Under the pieces are notes generated by a model, which saw nothing but the letters and a program-made list of their open reading frames with translations, ran no database searches and was not told the origin of the DNA. Positions 48,041-58,984 of a stretch of DNA of 64,000 bases are shown one piece after another. The stretch comes from Rhynchospora pubera (lineage: Eukaryota; Streptophyta; Magnoliopsida; Poales; Cyperaceae). Numbering within the stretch: position 1 is the first letter of the stretch; each line of letters starts with the position of its first letter. The translations under genes were made by a program, and so were the position numbers. The DNA is taken from assembly GCA_028095005.1 (NCBI GenBank), contig CM051459.1:4269190-4333189 (forward strand). The letters are read 5' to 3'.

Positions 48041-49061
48041 TGTAACGCCCCGGAATTTTTCATCCATATTTACTAATTATGTTAGCCATCAACAATTATT
48101 TTAGCCATATAAGTTTGGTTTTTTTTAGATTATTTCTTTTATATTGCAAATATATTTCTTATAAATATTCAAATGTCCATGTTATTTCTTTTTTTATGTA
48201 TTAAATTATTATTATTTTTGGTAACCGTCCTTTGATAACCGTATTTTAATAACCTTATTAATAATAACACTTGAGATTTAATTTTGTTTTCCATGTCCAA
48301 TTACTACATGCCCTTCTGTATAACCGACTTTTAAAGGAACAGTTTTATATTAATTCTATTGAAGCCCACGCATCCCTTCCTATAATAATTCCTTAATTCC
48401 TTTCTGCCTCATTCGAGAAATACAATCTCATATCTTCCAGAGTGAAAATTTGATGCTGCCCAAAATTGAAAATCCAACTTTTAATTAAAATACCAATTCC
48501 ATTTTGTTAGTCATCCGATTGGAATTTCGAAATCTACTTCACGGTCGTTGAACTACTTTTGCAATTCTGTTTGTAATCGACTAATCGCTCGTCAGGTAAC
48601 CAGATTTCTCTATAATTTAATTTTCGCTTTGATTGATTGAAAAGTCATTTGTTTATTTAATTGAATTGATATATGAGAATTGTGACTGATGTATTTTGCG
48701 AGTCAACGAGTCTCTGATGTGACTTGATTTGAAATGGAAATGTAAAATGGAATGTGAAGCGGAATCGCCTAGAGAGGGATTCACGCTAATGTGAAAGTGA
48801 TTTGAGAAAACCTAGACCCGTTGATCTCTGTGAAATACATTTAATTTTATTGTTATTGATGTATGGATTAATCCGATCGTTTGATATTTGTTATATAAAT
48901 TAGTTATAAAGAAGCTGCGTCGTTAAATAACTGGTTACTCGGCTTTGTAGCTGACTCCGTTTTGCTTTTATCTATGTTGTGACGTAGGTTGACGGGCCGT
49001 CGGATGGATGGTCAGATACAGTGTCACCTCACGCCTCGTATCTCGGATACGGGGTGTGACA
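48041..49061 (+). mobile_element. Solo-LTR-like insertion in the satellite (1.0 kb)
   Basis: Starts TGTAACGCCCCGG and ends ACGGGGTGTGACA; flanked by a perfect 5-bp duplication (ATAAC at 48036-48040 and 49062-49066). Length 1021 bp, with no coding capacity. Different in sequence from the 2.9 kb insertion apart from the CGGGGTGTGACA-type terminus; here that terminus is at the right, so it points to the plus strand. Confidence 0.82.
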
Positions 49062-49275
49062 ATAACATTTTAAACATATGAAAGGTAATATAAAGAGTTT
49101 AAATGTAGTTTATTGCGATGAAATGAGTTAGAATGAATCGAAAAACAATTAAAATGGTCAAAAGATGCTCTGAATTGCATTGTTTGCAATTTATATGCTC
49201 AATCTACATTTAACTACATTTAATCTTTTTATACTCTCTAGAATATGATTCACATGTTATTTTTTCAAAAAATAT

Positions 49276-49913
49276 CCCTTAATACCGGGTTAAGAAAAAG
49301 GGTTGAGATGGGACACGTTAGACATGTTTGTTTTTTGAAACATGAGACCGGCCCTTCTAGTCCTTCTAAAATAATATCAACATTTAATTTTTGAATCTCT
49401 ATCGTCTCATCATGATCAATTAGTCACTACGATTGAAGGATCCGGCCCTTCAACATCCATCTTTGAAAAAAATTAGACCTAGCCTTTTCAAAATCCGGCC
49501 TTCTAGACTCTTGTCTTTTGAAAATCCTTTGAGAGTCCAGTCTGATCCGGATTTTAGGATGATCTTCCGGGGGGGGGGGGACAAGGGCCAAGGATTTTTG
49601 GACTATCACTACCCACAACCTATATTGTATGAATATGGGTACAAGTACCGTACCCGGTATGATTCGGATACGACGGTACGAAAATTGTCAAAAATTTCCG
49701 ATACGGATAGGACGATATAGATATATTATTTGAATATTTTATTGATCTATAATTATATTATATTTTAAAATGTAACGTGTATAACATAATTTTGTTTAGC
49801 TAAAATTTGAATTTACACAAATAAATAACATAAATTTGAAATTTACATAAATAAATGATATAAATACGAACATTAACACATTGACTGTTGACCGATCATT
49901 AACCATACCGGTA
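49276..49913. other. Intergenic DNA between satellite and F-box gene
   Basis: No gene recognised. A run of twelve G lies at 49569-49580. Around 49630-49690 there are repeated short words (gtacgg, ggtatg, gatacg). Confidence 0.5.
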
Positions 49914-50104
49914 AATTGAGATTCGCTGCCGCGCGACACAGCGTGTCGCGCGGTATGCTGGCCGTTTGATTAAGATCCAATGGACAAGGGAGCCCCGTGC
50001 ATGTAACCTAGATTGGTAGGCCCGTAAAAAGTGAACCGTCTGATCAAGATCAGACGGCTCGCAGTGCGCTACACCGCGTGTCGCGCAACAGCGAATCCGG
50101 ATTG
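49914..50104. mobile_element. GC-rich MITE with 10-bp target duplication
   Basis: Flanked by cataccggta on both sides (49904-49913 and 50105-50114). Inverted ends: attcgctgccgcgcgacaca at the left and gtgtcgcgcaacagcgaat at the right. The interior has a second inverted pair around gatcaagatcagacgg. A 9-10 bp duplication fits a Mutator-like MITE. It lies about 220 bp upstream of the F-box gene start. Confidence 0.82.
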
Positions 50105-50324
50105 CATACCGGTACGTATTCCGTACGGGTACGGCTCATGTTTCAAAACACCGGTAACCTAGCCCACAACACTATTTCTCCTTTTTTTCTCCTTTTTTTT
50201 TTTCCTCCTTTCTTTTACGTCCTCTTTTTTCACTCAGAAGCGGTTCCCGGTAACCGGCTAAACCCCTCTCAAAAAGTCTGAAATCTCAAATCTCAAGCGT
50301 GCTAAAATAAAAATAAAAATAAAA

Positions 50325-53300
50325 ATGGCGTCTCTCCCAAACCCCAAGCGTCGACGATGCCTTTGCCCCACCTCCGACTCCGACACCGACGCAAGTCTGC
50401 AAATGGATCGCTGTCTCCAATCCACTCTCGCCAGGGCCACGGCCGACCCTTCCATTGCCACATCCGTCGGACTCTCCCTGGAGCGCATCCTCGACTCCAT
50501 CCCTCTCCAGTCCGACAAAGACACCCTCGTCCAAGGCGCCATCAACCTCGCCTCTTCTCTCATGCAAGCTGCCATCCGCTCCGCGAGAAGGTTCGCCACT
50601 TCTCACAATTCTTCCGTCTGGCCCCTTCCTAATGACCTCACTATCAACGTTAGTGTTCCAAGTTCTTTTCTTTTTCTTTTTTTTTTGTGGTTGTATATTT
50701 TGCAATGATTTCAGTCTGATTATAATATCTTTGCTCTTCCATTTCATGAAGGTGTTCTCCAGGCTAGATACCCAGAGCCTTTGTTTTGCAGCTGCCGCTT
50801 GTATGCTCTTCAGAAGATGCGCTTCAGATCCTTCCTGCTATGCCAATATTGATTTAACAAGCTGTGCCGATTTAGTGACCGATCCAGTTGTCTCTACAAT
50901 GATACAAAGAGCTGGGAAGCATCTCCTGTCAGAACCTTTTCTACCTTCATCTCTTTCATTTTTTAATTTTTTTTTGTTTAAAACGCATTTTTTGTCCACC
51001 ATATCAGGAAAGGTTTTCCAGGCCAGTTACTTCATTACAGTTTATGGGTCCATACAATTAGCTGCATAAGTTCTGTAACAGGCCTCTGTGATCTTAGGCA
51101 CTCTACCTATAGGTATTGGTTGCGCAAATGTGACTAACTTGGTTGATATATTTTGTTTAAATGTATTGTTGGTTACTATTGCTATTTAATCTTTTCATTC
51201 TCTCAAATTTAGGTCAATCAATCTTGGTAGTTTGTCCCAAAATGAGAGCATATTGGAAAATTCTTCTCTTACAGTGTCTTGCCTTGCAGCATTAAAATCT
51301 GATGGAGGGGCTACTGGGTATTCACCTCTTACATACATATCCTTATTAGACTTGATACATTCTGCTTGTGTCATAAGTGTAATTATTTGCTTTGTTTTCT
51401 TTTTACATAATGCAAGGTTGCTCTTACAAAAACTCCATCTGTATAACCTGAAAGTGGGAAGTAACAGCCTGTGCTCAATGTTGTCAGCATGCAAGTCTCT
51501 TTCTGAGCTAGAAATTGTTGGAATGTAAGCTAACCACTTAAAGATTCCTTTCTTGTTTTGTTTGCCCCTTTTGGCTCCCTTTTGGTAGTAATGACTTGTA
51601 TTTTACTTGCTTGAACAGAAATTGTTGGTTTGTCCACATATTAAGAACCATCTTCGAGCACTGTCGTTCAATTGAACATATATGTCTTGACACCTCCCGC
51701 TTTTATATGCCTATCGGATCGCTTGCTGAATTGAGTGGTAATTTCACAAAATTATGAAAAACAAAAATATCCACCTCATGGTTTTAATAGTTTGAATGCT
51801 TATTTGTAGTTGATGAACTTATAAAAAATTGTCCTCTCCTATCATCTTTGGCTCTAAGGTGTAGGATTGGTGATGATTTATTGTCTGCTATTGTTAAGGT
51901 AACTTCCAACTTCATATCTCTCTCCTACTTTCCAATTATTTCAAGTTGAATAACCAGGACCAATTAAAGAAAATGTTATGCATGCATGTGTGCAATGTGC
52001 ATGTATGATGTTTATATTGATAAAGTGGTGTTACATGTCGTTACATCTACATCTTAATTGTTGCTGTTTTAGGAAGCACGTGGTTTGAAGTCTTTGGATC
52101 TTTCAGGTTCTTCCAGTTTTTCAGGCATCTTTTTAAGGTTTGATTTGTCTTTCCTATTGCTCTTCTTATTCAGTTGTTTATCATTTTTAGAACTGTTTGT
52201 CTCCTCTAAACTTGTTGAAGCAGCAGAACACATATTTTGCTATCACCCACTCTGAATCTTAAAAAAATTTATACTTAGTTGCTGTGAGCCTTGAAATAAA
52301 AAATATACTAAATTCCTCACTTATCAAAGGGTGTGTAAGAGTTAACTTAAATAACAATTTGAAATGTAATGTAAAAAAAAACTTGTGGTACAATATAAAC
52401 TACCACATGACCACAGTTTCCCAAGCTTGAGATCTATAATAATGTTTTTTTTTTATTTTGCTTTTCTTTGCTCCCAAGGCTTAGGGTGATGTTTCAAACT
52501 CTACATTCTAAAATCTAAAAAAGCCATTTTATGTTTACTGATATGTTTTGAAGTTTCTGTTGCTAATAGCAAACAAAGTGGGTCTCTTTAGGTTGATGAA
52601 AACGAAATGTCTGCTTGCATACACCTGTTATCATACTTTACCTATGTATGCATCTTTCGCGTAATTCTATTTTAAATAATGCTTGTTGCTAGGGACCTTG
52701 GTAATGGCGGTAGCGCCAATTCTCTGGAGACCTTGATTCTCCGTGATTGTATGCATCTTAGAGCAGTAAGTAGTCCATATGACAATGAAAATGTCCATGC
52801 CTACTCTTAAGGAAAACTGATGTAACCTCTGCTTCATTACAGTTACTGTATCAACTAGGGATTAACATAATTGCAATGAACACTAGGTATTGCAGGATTT
52901 AATATTTATACAGTGAATAGAATATTTCTTTTTACAGCTCTTTATCAATGTATGACATATACAAGGTTTCATATAGTTATGGAAAAAATGTTTCAATAGG
53001 AATGCGGAAGCATTTATAATGCATAATCTTTAATTTGTTGCGTAGAAAGAAGTTTCTCGCTTCCTGTCAGCTATTTGCTATGGAGATTGGAAATCTTTAA
53101 GATATGTGGTAAGAACCATCATTGCTCTAATGGAAATAAGATTGTCAATTTTAATTATTATCATTCATTTCTGTTGTTTTTGTTTTTGTTTTTTTTTTTC
53201 TTTATAACAATGGATGTTAAAGGTGCTAAACCAAGGTCTGTTATGCTATACATTGTATATATGTATCGTATGTAGGCGTCAATTTTAGTTGATTCTGATA

Positions 53301-54288
53301 CTTGTAGTGTACTTGCATGCAAAAAAATCAGGCCTTCATATTTACTTCAATACTGGAGCATAGAGTTTTGTTTTCAATTGAACCTTTTGTGTGAACAGGA
53401 TATATCGAACAAGAAGGGTCTCTTGGTTCCTCGTGGACCCAGTGGGCTCCGTACACGATGGTAATGCAAATGCACTATCAATATGAGTATTCAAGTAATA
53501 ATTATTAATTATTGTTTCTATAAGTCTGGCCTACCCTAACTTGTTTGGGAATAAAGGCTTTGTTGTTGTTGTTGGTGGTGGTGTTGTGATTTTTATAAGT
53601 CAATAAAGGCATAATAGTAACCTGGCAATAAATCCCCAAAAAGAAATAATTGGTTAGGAAAATCGGGAAAGTTAAAAGGGCTAAGTATTTTATCACCTGT
53701 AGAATACTCAGTTTCCTATGCTTCTTTTAGTACATGCTATGTTGCAGTGATATGATACAAATATCGTGTTTTGATACACATTGTAATGGCAGTTGACTAA
53801 AGAACTTTGCCTAGCCATATCTGTTGCCACTGTCAGGATAAATCTTTTTCTGAAGTATTATGATATGAAAACTGGTCCGTCTAGTATCTTTTCTATCATG
53901 CATGTTTCTGTTTCAGATGCTTGTCCAAAATTCACAGAAAGGCAGATTGTAATGTATCTGATATGACATCATGTGTGGTATGTACCGTAGCCTAACCAAT
54001 TACCAATTATCTTCTTGCAGTGCAATGGAAGTATCACAGGTCTTACGGGAAAGACCTGAAATACAATTGATGGCTGATTATCCTCCTATTAGATGCTTTG
54101 ATGGTGATTGCTCAAATTTGCCCTCATCCAGCAGCAGTGATTCAGGTTTATCTTCCTCAGATGATGAGACCAGTTCTAGTTTACCAGGAAGCGATAACGA
54201 GACTAATACTTCATCAGATAATGAGACTAATTCTTCATCAGATGATGGGACCAATTCTTTATCAGGTTATGAGACCAGTTCTTCCTAA
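50325..54288 (+). CDS. SKIP17-like F-box / leucine-rich-repeat protein
   Basis: Twelve exons fit GT-AG borders: 50325-50648, 50752-50927, 51213-51317, 51417-51524, 51619-51737, 51810-51898, 52073-52137, 52693-52765, 53046-53108, 53399-53460, 53917-53977, 54040-54288 (1494 nt). The F-box-like region (LPNDLTINVFSRLDTQSLCFAA) is followed by repeats of LRR/RNI type (KLHLYNLKV, SLSELEIVG, SLALRCRIGDDLL, SLDLSGSSS, LETLILRDC). The C-terminus has RERPEIQLMADYPP and an acidic Ser-rich repeat. It resembles Arabidopsis SKIP17, an ASK1-interacting F-box protein that would recruit substrates to an SCF ubiquitin ligase. Problem: the exon 10/11 junction reads TG|A, a stop at codon 395; the frame is open and homologous on both sides. 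The exon 1 region is GC-rich, later exons AT-rich. Confidence 0.82.
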
Positions 54289-55919
54289 GATGATGAGATT
54301 TAGCTCTTAAGTTTAGCTATTTACTGAAGTTTCCTACTGTAGCTCATGTAGGGTACTCAGTACTTATATCCATATAATGGGAATGTTTAAGAATTAGAAT
54401 ATGAATGCCGCCTTGACAGCTTCTGTCAAGTTATCACAAAAAAATAATAATAAATAAAAAAATAGAATCAGCTTTACATCTGGCATGACAATAGAGTTCA
54501 ACAATGCTGAAATGGGGACAATAAAGAGCTGATTTTGCACATAAAAATAGTGCATCAATTTAGAATGGCTTACAGATGGAAATTATGTTTTCATTCAAAT
54601 ACATTGGCGTACTATGCACAACCATCGCAGCAGAACAGTGCAAAATTCAAACCTCAAAACTTGAATTAAAAATTCATAGCGCATAAAACCTCAAGTATTC
54701 AATATTATGCTGCCAGAACCAGAATCCTAATTATCAATTTAAGCAACTATAGGCCAAAGTACAATTAACTTATACTTTTTTTTTAATTTAGAAGAAAATC
54801 GTAAGGCTAAGAATTTCTTTTTCTACTACCTTTAGTTGTGTGGCTTCAGGGGTGGCCTTTTGTAGTAAATCCGGTTCCACCTGCATCCGAAGCAAAGTCA
54901 GAATTATTGAAAGAGGCTTGCCACATTTAACCTGACAACCCATAAAACTTAATTTCATTACAGCCTTCACCGGACATAACTCAAATGTCAAGATAGCTAA
55001 TTGCCACTTGCTAGCCATACATTGATCAATCCCAAGGAATACGTAACATGATTACATGACTCTTAACGTGCTATATATTTTATAGAGTATGAAACCAAGG
55101 TTGCTTGTGTCTGTTTAGTTTTGTTGGGTGCCAAATAACTGAGCGATCAAATAAATAGGTGCTGCGTGTAATATTTGTAATTGAGATAGGATACAAAACT
55201 TCTGTAATACTTTTTCATTATGCAATGAAAGCGTGGTGGGATGGACCCCGCTTGTTTTTAAATAATAATAATAACAGAGCGATCTTATTTATTCAAAAAT
55301 AAATAAATTGAAGAAACTGCTAATTTAAGGGACCATTGCTGACATGAGCAAAAACTTTTTGAGTCAACATGTCTTAATCTTAGTTACATCCCTAGTCCTT
55401 GTGCAAGCAGCAATTAAAAACGTAGATGAAAACGACATATTTTTAGTCTTTGGCAACATTTGAAATTTGCATTATTGCGGGGTATAACACATGACAGCTA
55501 GGTATTAAACAAGGTCTGATAACTATTAGTCAACTTTATGGTTGATCATACATCATAACATGAACAACTGTCAACCAAAGAAAGAGGGGGGAAAGGGAAA
55601 TAGTTTTTTTTTTTCTTTATTGAGTGATGAAATAGAAAAAAAAAAGAGGGGGGGGGGATACTTTTTTCTTTATTTGGAAATTTTTTTTTTGTCCGTCCTG
55701 GTTTTATTAAAAATAAATAAATCTAATATCTTAGATTTTAAAAATTGACGACACTATATCCGAAAGCATTTTTTCGTTGAAAAATTATTTTTCTATTTAT
55801 ATGCCGATGAATATACCAAATCTAAACTCGTCTTGTTGGACCTGTCTGAATTCAACATTTATGTACAAATTTAATATTTCGGCATGATTTATGTACAAAT
55901 TTGCAACAAAGTGAATCTT
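54289..55919. other. Intergenic DNA with one possible gene relic
   Basis: No complete gene. On the minus strand at 54788-55018 a 76-codon frame (contains VKCGKPLSIILTLLRMQVEP) has internal splice-like sites and could be a relic of an unrecognised gene. Short poly-A, poly-G (about 55644) and AAT repeats are present. Confidence 0.4.
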
Positions 55920-56067
55920 GGCTCCGTTTGGATGGTGTGGGAATAAGAGGAATAAGAGAAGAAGCATTGAAAAATGTGTAACTTTGTGAATAATTTAAAT
56001 TGTTTATAATAAATTTGAGAGTAGGAAGAAACTATTTCCGTATTACTGCACCCATCCAAACGGAGCC
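55920..56067. mobile_element. Small MITE (GGCTCCGTTTGGATGG ends)
   Basis: Begins ggctccgtttggatgg and ends ccatccaaacggagcc, a 16-bp perfect inverted repeat; length 148 bp. The trinucleotide ctt directly flanks both ends, a 3-bp target duplication that fits the PIF/Harbinger (Tourist) type. Confidence 0.83.
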
Positions 56068-56662
56068 CTTATGCAATCAAAACTTGAACATATGAATGAT
56101 GTGGACGAGCTGGTCTACTTGTGTGAAGATAAACGGTGATGGCTAAGCATGATTGAATTTAGAATGAGATTATGAGATTGAGAGGTTCAATCTTAGTTCT
56201 TATTTGGGGACATTGGCAAGGTCCTGAGACCGAATTTGACGTGACATCCAATGTCAAATATATATTATAATTTCAAAGAACAAAATTTGTGCCCCACCAA
56301 CATAAATATTTGTTCATCCTTGTAAGTAACGTATATCTACTGATATATTATTGGGTATCAATCAACGGTGGCATGTTCTAAGAATATCCACCAACTCATA
56401 CGCAGGATCAAACAACCAATATCTAGCTACTTTCATATCAGATACATACCAATTTTGTTTGATAATAATAAATAACCAAAAAATAGGTAAGGGGCGGAAA
56501 GAAAAAAGTTAACAAAGATTCCTTCCTATCAATATCTTTCACTACTCCAAATGAATAATGAGTCGCTATTCACAAAGAATTAGTATCGCATAAGATCCCT
56601 CAAAACTACAAAATTAAATTAAAAAAAAAAAGAAAACAATAAGGGCATTGTACAATCCTATG
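56068..56662. other. 3' flank of the GT14 gene
   Basis: AT-rich, no gene; probably includes the 3' UTR of the minus-strand gene at its right edge. Confidence 0.45.
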
Positions 56663-58984
56663 TCAAAATTCTAACACTGTTGAAGTCAGATTCATCAACG
56701 GCTCAAGTGCGCTCGGTGCGAACTTTCGTGCAAACAGGTAGCAGACTGAGGTTGGCCTCCCGTTGTACAAGCAAGTGCCATTGTTCCTGATCGACTGTAT
56801 GAACTCGACAGTGATATTGACTGCTCCATACCGAGCAGGGTGGGGCCCACCTCTCGACCAGTCAACCCAAGTCACCGTGCGGTTCGAGTTCAATTCCCCA
56901 TAAAACATGTGCAGGAATGTTGGTATGTAGTGCTCATCTGGGTAGCACGATGGCCGACAAAGCTTTCTAAATAGCGAGTAGTACTTCACATCAGACAAAA
57001 TATTCACGGCCAATTCCCGGCTGAGCTCAAACCACTCAGAGCCCTTGCGCCACTGGTCGAGGGTGATGTGTGGGGCCATGCGGCGGTTGTACCGCCCCTC
57101 ACATTGTGGAGTCTCGATGAAGTAAGACTCAACATAGCTCTGAGCTGAGTTGATGAGGTACTCGTACACTGTTGGGAAGTTGAACACCGGGATGCATGAT
57201 TCAGACAGGAGCACAAACCGCTCGTTTGAGTAGTCAAGAAGTGCATTCGCTAAGAGGCGCTTCTCAGCATCTACTAGGGTTATCGAGCCCCATGAGACCT
57301 CCTGAAATTCAGTAAATAATAAACTAGATTGTTAATTATTTGTTTACAATTGTTGGCATTTTTAAATGCTGATGAATTTGAATCTTAATTGTGTTGGTCA
57401 TTTTACAGAGAAGGAAAAAAGGAGTTTTGACCTTTAGAGATGTGTACCTGACCTGTATTTGACCAAAATTTTGACTGATTTTTTCTCTTTTTTTACTTGA
57501 TTTAATTTTATATCATTATATTTTTGCTGTTTTCCAGCATTTTAGTGTAGGTGTTGTACCTGAGGTACTTGAAGAAAGAAAGATGCAAGGAAAACAGCAA
57601 ACCCTCAAATGCAACAAATACAAAAACTTAACCTAGATGACTGCACTAACCGTCATCACGAGGTGAACGTTAAGTTCAAAAAGGATTTTCATAAATTATG
57701 TTAACTAGACATAACATTGTTACCTGTCGTTAATTATTTTGGATAGTTATGACATGAAAATGGAACCCTCAGGGAATCAGTCTTCTCTTAGAATAAAAAA
57801 TTAATATGATAGTTTATTTGACAGCTCGAACAGCATAAGAGAAGAAAGTAACACCAAGTGTCATGTTTATTTATTTGGGCGGCCCACATGCCTAGTTTGT
57901 TTTAAAAAACAAACATGCTTAGACATGTCCAGTGCAATTTCTAGTATCTTATAAGATTCAAAAGTTCGAATTTTGTATGCTCAAAAATAGAAAGACATAC
58001 AAGGTCTCAATGGAGGTAGTTAAAAAGATAAATTCGTATTAATACCAATTTTAGTCTTTTTGATGATGAAGTACTGATGTTTTGAATACCTGGGAAAGAT
58101 GGTGTGTTACATGTTTTATATCAATTAGAGACAAATTAGTCATATCCAAAATTAACCAAAGTTTTGCAGACTTTTAACCATCTAAAGACATATATAACCA
58201 ACAATTCAGAATTTGGACAACAAACAAAATTATCGATTTCTTAACTTACAAAGGAAGTTAATATTTGACATTGACCAAACATTGGTCATAGACTGAACTT
58301 CAACTATGTGGTTAGAATTAGGGGGATTAACCATGTCTAGAGAAATACAGTGGCTTTGCAATAATGCTAGTGTTATCTATTAGAAATCCAATTAGCGAGG
58401 AATGTAATATATTGTGATTGAACCCATAAAAGATAGAAGATAGCAAAACACACCTCACTAGGTATTTGACGACCATAAAAAGCTGAATCCTTCGACACAT
58501 TGAGTCTATAATCAGGCAGAGTATGAACATAAACAGAATAAAGACCGGCGTGTCCCTTGAAGAAACGGTCCCACAGAGGAGCGAATGGAAGCGGCCCCCG
58601 TGTCATGAACAGGAAAGCCACCTTAGGAACCCTGTTGAAGGGGAATTCCTCCATTTTTGGCACGAGCGATGCTCTCCAGTACAGCTGCTGGTCGGTCATG
58701 GTGTGCATCAGATTCGAGGGTTTTACAAAATTTTTGAAATCCATGCAATCCTTTTCACAACTTGAGGTGTACATGGTAGAAGGGAAGAAGAGGTCGGTTT
58801 GCGAGTTGTAATACCGGCCAAAATGCGCACTGATAGAGAGGCCAATCACCACACCAGCCATGAAAATAACCAAAATTGTGACAAGTTTAACCAGGCCGAT
58901 TGACCAGTCATTTCTCGGTGTAGAAGGGAAGTAATCAGGAATTTCTTCCTGGGATTTGAACATTGGTTTTGAATCTCCCCACAT
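56663..58984 (-). CDS. Core-2/I-branching enzyme-like glycosyltransferase (GT14, DUF266 type)
   Basis: Exon 1 58454-58984 (177 codons, donor gag|gtgtgt) and exon 2 56663-57301 (acceptor ttcag|gaggtc, 213 codons including stop) give 389 aa. An N-terminal cytosolic tail is followed by one membrane anchor (LVKLVTILVIFMAGVVIGLS, about residues 31-50), then a lumenal catalytic region: VPKVAFLFMTRGPLPFAPLW, VYVHTLPDY, SWGSITLVDAEKRLLANALL, NERFVLLSESCIPVFNF, DEHYIPTFLHM and TVTWVDWSRGGPHPARYG. These are hallmarks of plant DUF266/GT14 proteins, type II Golgi membrane proteins related to beta-1,6-N-acetylglucosaminyltransferases; plant substrates are mostly unproven. Length is normal and no lesion is seen. 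The intron is 1152 bp. Confidence 0.93.

Larger units (their letters stand above)
33969..49275. repeat. AT-rich satellite array, monomer about 172 bp
   Basis: About 11.4 kb of satellite (roughly 65 monomers), excluding two nested LTR insertions. Each monomer carries in order, in B orientation, tgaataaataacatatgaat, tagacagtataaagagttta, gattattgtgatgaaatgac, gaatgaatccagaaacgatt, cagaattgcattatttgca and tatgcgtaattaccatgta; I count 172 bp. Monomers are in one orientation (A) at 33969 to about 37994, then inverted (B) to about 49196, with a short A fragment to 49275. Monomers diverge noticeably and show higher-order repeats. No transcripts or genes seen; ORFs here are chance. Confidence 0.95.

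Noticed and set aside
33969..49275. Regular repeat array considered as a CRISPR
   Set aside because: Monomers are contiguous, about 172 bp, without unique spacers, in a plant nuclear context; it is a satellite.
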